This document shows, piece after piece, positions 25,512-33,807 of a DNA stretch of 40,749 bases (position 1 is its first letter; the number at the start of each line of letters is the position of its first letter). The translations under genes and the position numbers were made by a program. This stretch comes from Bacteroidales bacterium. Its GTDB lineage: Bacteria; Bacteroidota; Bacteroidia; Bacteroidales; P3. The stretch lies in assembly GCA_017555745.1 (NCBI GenBank), contig JAFZFU010000087.1, forward strand, positions 1 through 40,749. The letters are read 5' to 3'. The notes below the pieces were generated by a model. That model did not search any database. It was given only the letters and a program-made list of their open reading frames with translations, and was not told the DNA's origin.

Positions 25512-25690
25512 CTGCCGAAATTATGGAATTACGGAGGGCTTCGCTAGTGCTTCGCCAGACGACTACGTCGATTTGTAGTCTATAAAAAATAGTCTATAAA
25601 AAAGCAATCAAAAAAAACAAAAAGAAAGCACTAGTAGTCTCGTAGTCTTGTTGACTTGTAGTCTGCGAAGCTACAGCTGAGCATAATGCG
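25512..25690. repeat. mosaic intergenic repeat (element B), copy 2
   Basis: It repeats, in the same order and direction as 24284-24545, the words attatggaattacggagg, gcttcgctagtgcttcgcc, gactacgtcga, ttgtagtctataaaaaa, agaaagcactagtagtctcg and tgcgaagctacagctgagca. Together the two copies bracket the MNT/HEPN genes as direct repeats. Confidence 0.8.
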
Positions 25691-25708
25691 GCACCCTCCG
25701 TAGTCCTA

Positions 25709-26812
25709 CTAACTCAAACATTCCACAAGCAGGCGTGCTGTGGGTTCTATTATTTCGTCGTTGAAGTTGTATTGTGGGTGGTGGAGTTCGAGGCTGTCGG
25801 TGCCGGCTCCTATACCGAAGTATGCACCTTTGTAATGCTTGAGGTATTCGGCAAAGTCTTCGCTCCATCTGAAAGGGGTGTCTATCCATTGTATGGGCAT
25901 ACCTAGTTTTTGTGCCGCCCTGTGTATAGTCTCTACTTCCGCTGCGGAGTTGTCCACTGCCGCAAATGCCTCGCAGTATTCTATATGGTGAGTCAGGTTA
26001 TGTTGCAAACATATTTTGCTTATCTCGTTTTCGAGGTGTAGCAGTGTGGCGGTCATATTACAGTTGTTCCACGCTCTGAGGGTGTACATCACCTGTGCCT
26101 CGCCTGCCGATGTTCCGAAGGCAATATTGCCTATGCGTGTGTGTATGGGGGTGGCTTGCACCGCTTGAGGGTTGTCGCTAAGGTTGGCACACTCTTGGTT
26201 TATCATCATTATTATTTGAGCCACTGCCATGGTTGGGTTGATTCCCTTTTCGGGATGGGCGGCGTGTGTGGGGCGACCTTGCAGCGTTATGGTCATACCT
26301 ATTGATGCGGCGGCAAAGGTGTTGTGTTTTATTACCACGCAGCCTGTGTCGTAGTGCGGAAGGTTGTGGAACCCAAATATTTTGTCGATATTGTATTGTT
26401 TCAATATTTTGCTGTCTAATATTTTTCGTGCCCCTTGTCCCGTCTCTTCTTCGGGTTGGAATATAAGTATGGTGTTGCAGTGTGGTTTTAGGGAGTGTAT
26501 GAGCTCTGCGGTGCGTAGCAATATTGCTGTGTGCCCGTCGTGACCACATTTGTGCGATACTCCATCGGTGGCGGATATGTAGTCTTTATCCAATGTTTCT
26601 TTGATTGGCAGAGCATCTATGTCGGCTCGTAAAGCTATTGTTGGTGCAGTGTGTGTGGTCAGCCAAGCAGCCACCACACCATAACCGCCCACATTGGTGT
26701 GCAGATGAGTGGGGCAGAGCTCACGCAAGTGCTCCGCTATAAAGTCGTGTGTGTGCTTTTCGTTGCCCGACAGTTCGGCCATTCTGTGCAGTTGGTGTCG
26801 TATATGGGTCAT
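25709..26812 (-). CDS. M20-family amidohydrolase (M20D type)
   Basis: The 367-aa protein is a zinc-dependent amidohydrolase of the hippurate hydrolase/IAA-amino acid hydrolase group. Motifs seen: ALRADIDALPI (residues 60-70), metal-binding CGHDGH (89-94), catalytic and ligand glutamates in FQPEEETGQGA, HNLP, a dimerisation domain with PTHAAHPEKGINP, and the last metal ligand in LHHPQYNFNDE near the C-terminus. The substrate is probably an N-acyl amino acid but cannot be named. The frame is open up to 26944, which would overlap aroB by 28 bp; the Met at 26812 (MTHIRHQLHRMAEL) matches the family N-terminus and is preferred. It is downstream of aroB on the same strand. Confidence 0.9.
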   Translation of the reverse strand: MTHIRHQLHRMAELSGNEKHTHDFIAEHLRELCPTHLHTNVGGYGVVAAWLTTHTAPTIALRADIDALPIKETLDKDYISATDGVSHKCGHDGHTAILLRTAELIHSLKPHCNTILIFQPEEETGQGARKILDSKILKQYNIDKIFGFHNLPHYDTGCVVIKHNTFAAASIGMTITLQGRPTHAAHPEKGINPTMAVAQIIMMINQECANLSDNPQAVQATPIHTRIGNIAFGTSAGEAQVMYTLRAWNNCNMTATLLHLENEISKICLQHNLTHHIEYCEAFAAVDNSAAEVETIHRAAQKLGMPIQWIDTPFRWSEDFAEYLKHYKGAYFGIGAGTDSLELHHPQYNFNDEIIEPTARLLVECLS

Positions 26813-26916
26813 TTTAGGTTTCTTTTGGGGTTGAGGTTTAATGAGACAATTAGTGGGGCGTTTGCCGTAATTACGGAATTTTGGTTTTAATGATTTCCGT
26901 AAATCCGTAAATCCGT

Positions 26917-27975
26917 TTATCTCAAGTTCATTAATGCGTCGCATATTTCGTTTTCGGATACTGCCACATCTATTGTCGGCTCGCCTATTTGGTTTAGCAG
27001 TGTGCAGTATATGGTGTTGCCACTTTTCTTTTTGTCTGCCTTTATGTAGTTTATCAGTTCGGGCAGGGTGCCAAGAGCGTATTGCGGCACGTTTATTATC
27101 TTCGACACTATGTTCTTTATTCTGTTGTATTCTTCGTTGTCGAGGTTTAGTTTTTTTGTCGACAGATATGCCTCGCCTATCATCCCCAATGCTATTGCCT
27201 CTCCGTGAAGTAAGGGCTGTTGGTCGTGCGATAGGCTGTAGCTTTCTATTGCGTGACCAAGGGTGTGTCCCCAGTTCAGCATCTTGCGTATGCCTTTGTC
27301 GTAGGGGTCGGCTTTTACCACTGCCGCTTTTATCTGTGCCGCCGCTTTTACCATATCCATAGGCAGGGCTTCGCCGTTTAGCAGTTTGGTGCAGAATAGG
27401 TTGTATAGTTCCGGGTCGCCCACCATAAGTGTTTTCATCATCTCAAAGATACCTGCTGTATATTCACGGTCGGGTAGGGTGGTAAGGAAATCGGGTTCTA
27501 TGCACACTATTTCGGCACTGTGGAAGAAGCCTATCTGATTTTTTACCTCGCCGATGTTTACGGCGGTCTTGCCACCAATGGCGGCATCGGTCATTGCCAA
27601 CAAGGTGGTGGGGATATTAATATATCGTATTCCACGATGGTAGGCAGCAGCCACAAAGCCTCCCATATCGCTCACCATACCGCCGCCAAGGTTTACTATT
27701 ATGCTGTTGCTGTCGACGTCCATTTCGAGCAGTGCCTGCCATAGTTGCGATGCTATATCTATTGTTTTGTTGCTTTCGCCACTTTCTATCTCCAAAAACT
27801 CCGACTCCTGTAATGCCTCCACTTTGCTGATAAGCAATGCCAGACAGTGTTGAGAGGTGTTCTCGTCGGTTAATATGTAATAGCGGGCGTCGCTGTATTT
27901 CTTGCCTTTAAGTATTCGGTTTAGTTGCGATAACGACGATTGTCGTGATGGGAATATTATCTTCGATGGTTTCAT
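26917..27975 (-). CDS. aroB: 3-dehydroquinate synthase
   Basis: AroB converts DAHP to 3-dehydroquinate in the shikimate pathway, using NAD+ and a divalent metal. The 352-aa length is normal. Motifs include the NAD-binding GGGMVSDMGGFVAA (about residues 97-110), the NIPTTLLAMTDAAIGGKTAVN block, and the metal/substrate region LNWGHTLGHAIE with HGEA downstream. The start MKPSKIIFPSR is good. It is followed by the amidohydrolase on the same strand, 104 bp after the aroB stop. A minus-strand hairpin with a T-run lies only 36 bp upstream of the start codon. Confidence 0.96.
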   Translation of the reverse strand: MKPSKIIFPSRQSSLSQLNRILKGKKYSDARYYILTDENTSQHCLALLISKVEALQESEFLEIESGESNKTIDIASQLWQALLEMDVDSNSIIVNLGGGMVSDMGGFVAAAYHRGIRYINIPTTLLAMTDAAIGGKTAVNIGEVKNQIGFFHSAEIVCIEPDFLTTLPDREYTAGIFEMMKTLMVGDPELYNLFCTKLLNGEALPMDMVKAAAQIKAAVVKADPYDKGIRKMLNWGHTLGHAIESYSLSHDQQPLLHGEAIALGMIGEAYLSTKKLNLDNEEYNRIKNIVSKIINVPQYALGTLPELINYIKADKKKSGNTIYCTLLNQIGEPTIDVAVSENEICDALMNLR

Positions 27976-28010
27976 TTTCGTTCAAGTTAGGGGTTATCGT
28001 TGTTTGTTTT

Positions 28011-28042
28011 AAAAAAAAGCCCGATGCTTTTACACACCGAGC
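28011..28042 (-). terminator. minus-strand terminator or aroB leader attenuator
   Basis: On the minus strand, GCTCGGTG pairs with CATCGGGC (8 bp with G-T pairs) across an 8-nt loop and is followed by eight T residues. It lies 36 bp before aroB and 520 bp after the ZIP gene stop. It may be the original ZIP terminator, now separated by repeat insertions, or a leader attenuator of aroB. Confidence 0.6.
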
Positions 28043-28139
28043 CTCTCTCAAATTATTTGCAGTCATAAACGTGATAATATATATATTATTGTGTGGCTTT
28101 GAAAAAAAAGTCAATAGTAATATATATGGTGTTTACTTG

Positions 28140-28241
28140 TTTACCTGTAGCTTCGCAGACTACAAGACAACGAGTCCACGAGACAACAAGTGGGGCTTCG
28201 CTAGTGCTTCGCCAGACGACTACGTCGACTTGTAGTCTCAA
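28140..28241. repeat. mosaic intergenic repeat (element B), copy 3, left part
   Basis: It contains gtagcttcgcagactacaag, gtggggcttcgctagtgctt and gactacgtcgacttgtagtc, as in the copies at 24.3 and 25.5 kb. It is cut after gtagtc by the third MITE copy and resumes at 28437. Confidence 0.75.
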
Positions 28242-28436
28242 GGCAACTTCTAAAAATTCCACGTTTCGGATAAACAAAAGAGTGTTCTTTGAAACTTTTG
28301 CGTGCTTTACGTTTTTTACCGAAATCTTTCTATTTCTTTTTCAATCGCATAGCCCGCTATGCTCAATCAAAAGAAAGTAAAAATCTTTCTAGTAAAATTC
28401 CGCAAATCACTTGCAAAGCAATTTTTAGAAATTGCC
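28242..28436 (+). mobile_element. 195-bp MITE-like element, copy 3 (nested in element B)
   Basis: It has the same terminal inverted repeats (GGCAACTTCTAAAAATT / AATTTTTAGAAATTGCC), the same 195-bp length and the same orientation as copy 2. The flanks are TCAA and TATA, so the target duplication is imperfect, although the uninterrupted repeat at 25575 shows TATA at this point. Confidence 0.88.
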
Positions 28437-28500
28437 TATAAAAAAGCAATCAAAAAAAAAAGAAAGCACTAGTAGTCTCGTTGACTTGTAGTCCTAAAAA
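28437..28500. repeat. element B, copy 3, right part
   Basis: The stretch tataaaaaagcaatcaaaaa, then agaaagcactagtagtctcg and ttgacttgtagtc continues the order found uninterrupted at 25575-25665. It confirms that the MITE entered an existing repeat. No gene lies between 27976 and 28565. Confidence 0.75.
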
Positions 28501-28565
28501 ATACCCTCTATACAAACTTCTACCAATCTGTTTAATGTTTAGCTACGCAATGTGTGCACATCAGC

Positions 28566-29345
28566 CTACATAATATCCAGTATCATCATTAATACAAAAC
28601 CTATTGCTACACCTATGGTTCCTATGTTAGAGTGGTCGCCGTTTTGCGATTCGGGTATCAGTTCTTCCACTACCACGTATATCATAGCGCCAGCTGCAAA
28701 TGCCAACAGGTATGGGAATAGGGGCATCATTGTATCTATGAGTATTATTGTAAGAATGGCTGCTATTGGTTCCACCAATCCCGACAGTGCTCCGTAGAGG
28801 AATGATTTTTTGCGACTTACTCCGTCGCTATATAGTGGTAATGATATTATGGCACCTTCGGGGAAGTTTTGTATGGCTATACCTATGCTTAGTGCCAATG
28901 CTGCCGTGGTGGTTATGTTGCTTTGTCCGCTTATGGCTCCTGCCAATACTACGCCCACTGCCATTCCTTCGGGAAAGTTGTGCAGCGATATGGCAAACAC
29001 ACGCATAGTGCTGCGTTGCAGTTTGCTTTTTACCCCTTCGGGTTTGGTGGCGTTGAGGTGGAGGTGTGGTATGATGGTGTCTAATATTAATAGAAATGCC
29101 ATTCCGGCCAAGAAGCCTATTGCAGGTGGCATCCACGCAAAACGATAGTCTGTTGATGATACTTCGATGGAGGGGATAAGCAAACTCCACACCGAGGCGG
29201 CTATCATCACTCCCGAAGCAAAGCCTAACAAGAATTTTTGAAATCTGCCGCTCATTTGATGGCGTATCAAAAATACCATACCGGCTCCTAATAAAGTGCC
29301 TATAAAGGGTATAAGCAGTCCTATTGTTATTGTGTCGTTCATCAT
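28566..29345 (-). CDS. ZIP-family metal (zinc) transporter
   Basis: The 259-aa inner-membrane protein has about eight predicted transmembrane helices, with a variable loop (HLHLNATKPEGVKSK) after the third. The ZIP signature in TM4-TM5 is complete: HNFPEGMAVG and, about 40 residues later, IGIAIQNFPEGA, which carry the metal-binding His, Asn, Glu and Pro residues. EELIPE lies near the C-terminus. The family imports zinc and other divalent metals into the cytoplasm; it is closest to the ZupT/GufA type. ATG 29342 (MNDTITIG) is an alternative start one codon in. It stands apart from its neighbours, with repeat-rich spacers on both sides. Confidence 0.93.
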   Translation of the reverse strand: MMNDTITIGLLIPFIGTLLGAGMVFLIRHQMSGRFQKFLLGFASGVMIAASVWSLLIPSIEVSSTDYRFAWMPPAIGFLAGMAFLLILDTIIPHLHLNATKPEGVKSKLQRSTMRVFAISLHNFPEGMAVGVVLAGAISGQSNITTTAALALSIGIAIQNFPEGAIISLPLYSDGVSRKKSFLYGALSGLVEPIAAILTIILIDTMMPLFPYLLAFAAGAMIYVVVEELIPESQNGDHSNIGTIGVAIGFVLMMILDIM

Positions 29346-29384
29346 TTTTTGTTATATTTGAGCTCTAAGCTTTGAGTTTTTAAT

Positions 29385-29480
29385 TTATTCTCCGTAGTCC
29401 GTAGTCTGTGGTCCGTAGTCCCCAACAGGTAAACAAGTAAACAGGTAAACCGCTATATATTTCCGTAGTCTGTAGTCTTT
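29385..29480. repeat. short-word repeat between lysC and the ZIP gene
   Basis: It consists of repeated (tc)cgtagtcygtagtc words and the run caggtaaacaagtaaacagg. The same words recur at 5727-5748, 28133-28145 and in the element B copies. Confidence 0.6.
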
Positions 29481-30746
29481 TTACATTTCTGTCAACAGTT
29501 GGGCGGTTATGCGGCTGTGTTGTTCCAAGTATATTTTTCGGTGGTTTACTATTTCGTTAATTATTTTGGGGGTGTAGTAGCGTATAGTTATCAGTTGCAG
29601 ACCTTTGTTGTAGCGTATAGCGAAATCTTTTTGCAGTGTGGGTATCAGTTTGTCGAATACCAGGTGGTGGTCGTCGATACAAACAGAGAAGCTGAGCGCA
29701 GAGTTTTGTATCATATTCACTTTTATGCCTATATTAGCCATTTCGCCGAATATTTTTTGCAGATTGTCTTCGGCTATAAAACTGAAGTCCTTCGGCATAA
29801 TGGATAGCAGTATTTGGTTGTTTTTGAATATGTATAGTGGTGTTTCGGGGTCTACGTATGATGCGTTTTTGATTACCGATCCTTCTGATTGCGGCGTTAC
29901 AAACGATTTTACGTGTAGCGGTATTTCTTTATTTTGCAGTGGTTTTACCGTTTTTGGGTGAATAATAGAAGCGCCATAGTATGCTAATTCGATTGCTTCG
30001 TTGTATGGTATGGTGTTTATTTTGGTGGTGTTGGCAAAGAATTTTGGGTCGGCATTTAAGAACCCTGGTACGTCTTTCCATATAACCATGTCAGAGGCAT
30101 CGAGGCAGTATGCCAATATCGAAGCGCTATAGTCGGAGCCTTCACGTCCCAAAGTGGTGGTGGTGCCTTGCACCGACGAGGCTATAAAGCCTTGTGTTAT
30201 TACCAACCCGCTGTCGGATATAATGTTTTTCAAACTGTGGTTTACGCAACTTTGGGTCATTTCCCAGTCCACTTTTCCTTCACGATATGTGGCATCGGTT
30301 TTTATAACGGTGCGTATGTCTACCCACGTGTTGTTTACGCCTTTATGGTTAAGGTATAGACTTATAATGGTGGTGGATAGCAGTTCGCCTACCGATACTA
30401 TTTGGTCGTAGTTGTAGTTGTAGTCAAACGAGGGGTGCATTACCTGTTCTTCCAGTTGTGCAAAGAGTAGGTTTATTTGTTTATACACCTCTTGTGTGTC
30501 GTTTTCGAAAAGTTCGTCCACTATGTTGTAGTGATAGTTTTTTATTTTGGTTAGTGTTTCGGGTATGTTTTTTGGAGTATGAGTTTGATGATGAGGCACC
30601 AGCAGTTCGAGGTTGTTGGTGGTTTTACCCATAGCCGATACCACTACCACCAATGGGTCTGTGGCGTGTTGTTTAACTATTGCTGCCATATTTCGTACTG
30701 CGTCGGCACTGTTTACCGAAGCGCCTCCAAACTTGAATACTTTCAT
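29481..30746 (-). CDS. lysC: aspartate kinase
   Basis: The enzyme phosphorylates aspartate, the first step of lysine, threonine and methionine synthesis. The 421-aa monofunctional protein begins with the kinase motif KFGGASVNSADAVRNMA, followed by VVVVSAMGKTTNNLE, then FIASSVQGTTTTLGREGSDYSASILA (the substrate loop) and IHPKTVKPLQNKEIPLHVKSF. ACT regulatory domains occupy the last 120 residues or so (VNMIQNSALSFSVCID). It is a little shorter than typical aspartokinase III but complete. It is transcribed after gldD with a 35-bp gap, possibly as one transcript from gldE. Confidence 0.94.
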   Translation of the reverse strand: MKVFKFGGASVNSADAVRNMAAIVKQHATDPLVVVVSAMGKTTNNLELLVPHHQTHTPKNIPETLTKIKNYHYNIVDELFENDTQEVYKQINLLFAQLEEQVMHPSFDYNYNYDQIVSVGELLSTTIISLYLNHKGVNNTWVDIRTVIKTDATYREGKVDWEMTQSCVNHSLKNIISDSGLVITQGFIASSVQGTTTTLGREGSDYSASILAYCLDASDMVIWKDVPGFLNADPKFFANTTKINTIPYNEAIELAYYGASIIHPKTVKPLQNKEIPLHVKSFVTPQSEGSVIKNASYVDPETPLYIFKNNQILLSIMPKDFSFIAEDNLQKIFGEMANIGIKVNMIQNSALSFSVCIDDHHLVFDKLIPTLQKDFAIRYNKGLQLITIRYYTPKIINEIVNHRKIYLEQHSRITAQLLTEM

Positions 30747-30781
30747 CTTTTTGTTCCCTTTCTATGTTGTTTTTGTTGTTG

Positions 30782-31372
30782 TTATTTCCACTTTAATGTT
30801 TCTATCAGGTGTACTATGTCTTGGTGTATAAAGTCGTATACGGGTTGAAGCGAGTCGTAGTTAGGATTGCTGTTTATATAAAAAGCACCTCTCAGAAAGT
30901 GTTTTGTGCTGTCGGTAGCCCAAAATTGATATGTAGATGCTATCGACTTTCCTTTCAGGGTGTATGTGTTTGCGTATATGTGGTTGTCGTAGTCGTTGTA
31001 GCTTTGTTCGTGCACCCCCGATGCCATATTGTAATGTATAGCCACCATTTGGTGAGCGGTATCGGCTTCACCGGCCACTGTGCGTTTCCCGCCAAGTGTT
31101 TTGTAGGTTAAAAATACTGTTCCGTTGAATTGTGAGAATGTTAGATCTAAGAACTTAACGTCGTTGTCGTTGCGTTTAATTTTTATTTGGCTGTATTCGG
31201 GATATTCGAATGTAAACGGTAATATATTTGTGTCGTATAACTTATAGTCTTTTTCGGGCATTGTAATGCGATAAAAAGCTGATGGTTTAGGGGTGTAGTC
31301 GCCATCGCCGTTTGAGCAGCCCACTATGCCGAATGTGGCTATAAGTATGAGTGATAATATTCTGTTTTTCAT
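30782..31372 (-). CDS. gldD: gliding motility lipoprotein GldD homologue
   Basis: The 196-aa protein has a lipoprotein signal (MKNRILSLILIATFGIVGC, acylated Cys19). Its mature part carries GldD hallmarks: YTPKPSAFYRITMPEKDY at the start, FTFEYPEYSQI, then TYQFWATDSTKHFLRGAFY and a C-terminal HLIETLKWK. GldD is a cell-envelope lipoprotein needed for gliding in flavobacteria and is also kept in non-gliding Bacteroidota. It follows gldE by 46 bp, the conserved gldE-gldD order. The precise biochemical role is not known. Confidence 0.9.
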   Translation of the reverse strand: MKNRILSLILIATFGIVGCSNGDGDYTPKPSAFYRITMPEKDYKLYDTNILPFTFEYPEYSQIKIKRNDNDVKFLDLTFSQFNGTVFLTYKTLGGKRTVAGEADTAHQMVAIHYNMASGVHEQSYNDYDNHIYANTYTLKGKSIASTYQFWATDSTKHFLRGAFYINSNPNYDSLQPVYDFIHQDIVHLIETLKWK

Positions 31373-31418
31373 CGGTGTATTATTTTTTTAATTAAACATA
31401 TTTGTCAAAAATATAATC

Positions 31419-32723
31419 TTACCTGTTGTCGGTTATTTGTATTTTTTCTATCCTTCGGGTGTCGGCTTCCATTACCACGAAATCGAAGTCTTGAATTTTA
31501 ATACATTGTTTTACTTCGGGTATTGCACCTGCTGTTTCCAATATCAGGCCTGCCAATGTTTCGGCATCGCCACGTATATCGTCGAAGGTTTCGTCGGATA
31601 GTTCCATTATCTTGCAAAAGTCTATAATGGACGTTTTGGCTTCAAACAGATAAGTGTTGTCGGATATTTGTTTGTACGATGTTTCGTTTTTGTCGTATTC
31701 GTCGGTTATTTCGCCCACTATTTCTTCTATTATGTCTTCGAGAGTTGCCAACCCTGCCGTGCCGCCATATTCGTCCACCACTATGGCTACGTGTATTTTG
31801 TTTTCTTTAAAGTCGTGGAGCAGGTCGCTTACACTTTTGCTTTCAGGCACAAAAAAGGGTGGTCGTATAAGGTTATACCATTCCGATTGGTTGTTGCAGT
31901 TGTTCATCAGTGGCAATAGGTCTTTTACGTATAGTATGCCTTTAATGTTATCTATGGTTTGTTGGTATACAGGTATACGAGAGAAACCTGTTTCTTTGGC
32001 AATATCCAATATGTTGTTTACTGTCATATTTCGTTCTACAGCCACAAGATCGACCCTCGATTTCATTATCTCGCTTACCACCAAGTCGCCAAAACGCACT
32101 ATGCCTTTCAGCATCATTGTTTCGGTTTCCACATCGTCGCCACCTTCGGCTATCTCTATCATATCGCTTATCTCGTCACCCGAAAGGGCATTGGTGTTGC
32201 CGTTGGTGGGCTGATTGTTTACAAATTTGATGATGATGTATGCCAATGGCGAGAATATGATGTCTAATATCTTTATCAGCAATGCCCAGCGGCATACTAT
32301 ATCTACATCGTTTTTGTGTGCCAAATTGTATGGCAGACGTATGGTTAGCAATGCAAAAAGCATAAGGTATACGAGCACCGCCACCGACATAATAACAAAG
32401 TAATATGGTGTGCTATAGGGTATGGTACGTATAAAAAGTATTATGCCCATCATAAGCGAAAACCCTCTAAACGAGAGTGCCGAAAACTCTAATGATGTAA
32501 GTGTTTTGTTTTCGTTGTCGATAAGTTTGAGCAGTAGTGATGAGGTGGTGGTACCTTGTTTTTTAATTTCGCTGTAGTCGCTCCTGTTTATGCTGTCTAT
32601 TGCTCTGTAAAATAGTGTGGATAATGCCGACATTACAAATAAAAATATCATACCAACAGCGAGCATTATGTTGGTGAGGTTTAGCAAACTATGCGGCAGA
32701 GGCTCTGTTGTTATCACGTCCAA
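31419..32723 (-). CDS. gldE: GldE-like CNNM/CorC-type membrane protein
   Basis: The 434-aa protein has an N-terminal CNNM-type domain with three or four transmembrane helices (about residues 10-165), then a CBS pair (about 205-325, including SEIMKSRVDLVAVERNMTV and DEYGGTAGLATLEDIIEEIVG) and a C-terminal CorC/HlyC domain. These proteins are linked to magnesium or cobalt transport. Placement immediately before gldD identifies it as GldE. A start with TAATTTTG on the minus strand at 32746-32753 (with GTTG 20 bp further upstream) is a good promoter. The pair may be transcribed through lysC. Confidence 0.9.
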   Translation of the reverse strand: MDVITTEPLPHSLLNLTNIMLAVGMIFLFVMSALSTLFYRAIDSINRSDYSEIKKQGTTTSSLLLKLIDNENKTLTSLEFSALSFRGFSLMMGIILFIRTIPYSTPYYFVIMSVAVLVYLMLFALLTIRLPYNLAHKNDVDIVCRWALLIKILDIIFSPLAYIIIKFVNNQPTNGNTNALSGDEISDMIEIAEGGDDVETETMMLKGIVRFGDLVVSEIMKSRVDLVAVERNMTVNNILDIAKETGFSRIPVYQQTIDNIKGILYVKDLLPLMNNCNNQSEWYNLIRPPFFVPESKSVSDLLHDFKENKIHVAIVVDEYGGTAGLATLEDIIEEIVGEITDEYDKNETSYKQISDNTYLFEAKTSIIDFCKIMELSDETFDDIRGDAETLAGLILETAGAIPEVKQCIKIQDFDFVVMEADTRRIEKIQITDNR

Positions 32724-32745
32724 TATATTATATGTTTTCAGATTG

Positions 32746-32777
32746 CAAAATTACATTTATTTTTCGAGTATAACAAC
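32746..32777 (-). promoter_or_regulatory. promoter of gldE-gldD
   Basis: On the minus strand TAATTTTG (32746-32753) is an exact -7 box, and GTTG (32774-32777) lies 20 bp upstream in place of TTTG. Confidence 0.6.
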
Positions 32778-32886
32778 TTTTGTGCTAATTTTATTGTATC
32801 TGAAAAATAATATTTTTTTAATATCTTGATATGTAGTTTGTTGTAGCGTTAAGACAGGGTAAAATATAAAAAATATATATTTTTTG

Positions 32887-32917
32887 TTTGGAGTATGAGA
32901 AAAATGTATTATCTTTG
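32887..32917 (+). promoter_or_regulatory. promoter of the ABC/GIN/GntR operon
   Basis: TTTG (32887-32890), a 19-bp spacer and TATCTTTG (32910-32917) match the Bacteroidota consensus exactly. The palindrome at 32920-32941 covers the expected transcription start. Confidence 0.88.
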
Positions 32918-32919
32918 CA

Positions 32920-32941
32920 GTGTATTACAGCAATAATACAC
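32920..32941. promoter_or_regulatory. 22-bp palindrome, candidate operator of the GntR-family regulator
   Basis: Perfect 8-bp half-sites GTGTATTA and TAATACAC are separated by 6 bp (cagcaa). The dyad begins 3 bp after the -7 box. The GT...AC ends fit the general pattern of GntR-family operators, and the operon encodes such a regulator at 37249. Confidence 0.7.
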
Positions 32942-32972
32942 TAATGTGAAACAAATATAACATAATCAAAAT

Positions 32973-33800
32973 ATGATAGATATAAAAGAATTAAACTTTG
33001 CATACGGCAGTCAAAAAGTGTTTGAAAACATCAATTTGACCTTTACAGAAGGACATATTTATGGATTGCTTGGCGAAAACGGAGTTGGTAAAACCACTCT
33101 TTTGAAAATAATAAATGGTTTGCAATGTCCCAACCGAGGGGAATGTTTGGTTGATGGTAAAAAGCCATTCAGCCGCACTCCCGATTTTCTTCAGGAGATA
33201 TTTTTCTTGCCCGAAGGGGTAATAGCACCAAGTTATACCACACCTATAAAATATGCCGACAGCATAGGTGTTTTTTATCCAAATTACAGTCGTACTCTTT
33301 TCCTCGACCTTATACAGGAAATGGAGGTGGCGTATGATAAGAAGTTTGAACAACTATCGTATGGACAAAAAAAGAAAGCAATGTTTTGTTTGGCGGTAGC
33401 TCTCAAAACAAAATATCTTCTCCTCGACGAGCCTACCAATGGATTGGATATTCCAAGCAAGACCGATTTCCGTAGAATAATGGCACGCCATACCACTGAT
33501 GATACCATTACCATAATATCCACACATCAGGTAAAGGATGTAGAAAACCTTATCGACCCTATAGTGATACTGTCGAAAGACGATGTGCTTGTTAATGCTT
33601 CTATGGAAGAGATAGCTCAAAAGTTGTACTTTAGCTTCGATAGCGAACAGAACGACCAAGCTATTTATAGCGAAATGGTGCCCGGTGGATTTATCAACGT
33701 GATGCGCAATACCGATGCTTTGGAAAGCAATGTACTGATAGAGCCGTTGTTTAATACCGCAGTGAGAAACCGACAAATAATTAAAGAAATATTCAAATAG
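32973..33800 (+). CDS. ABC transporter ATP-binding protein
   Basis: The 275-aa ATPase has Walker A GENGVGKTT (residues 34-42), the ABC signature LSYGQKKKA (about 127-135) and Walker B with D-loop YLLLDEPTNGLD (about 148-159), followed by the switch histidine in ISTHQVKD. It lacks any membrane segment and must work with a separate permease; the best candidate is the protein at 36323. It is first in an operon ending in a GntR/YtrA-type regulator, which recalls the Bacillus ytr operon and other ABC-2 systems that respond to envelope stress. The substrate is unknown. Confidence 0.93.
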   Translation: MIDIKELNFAYGSQKVFENINLTFTEGHIYGLLGENGVGKTTLLKIINGLQCPNRGECLVDGKKPFSRTPDFLQEIFFLPEGVIAPSYTTPIKYADSIGVFYPNYSRTLFLDLIQEMEVAYDKKFEQLSYGQKKKAMFCLAVALKTKYLLLDEPTNGLDIPSKTDFRRIMARHTTDDTITIISTHQVKDVENLIDPIVILSKDDVLVNASMEEIAQKLYFSFDSEQNDQAIYSEMVPGGFINVMRNTDALESNVLIEPLFNTAVRNRQIIKEIFK

Positions 33801-33807
33801 GGCAACC

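Noticed and set aside
26813..26944. N-terminal extension of the M20 amidohydrolase
   Set aside because: The extra 44 residues overlap aroB by 28 bp and contain no family sequence; the Met at 26812 fits the family.
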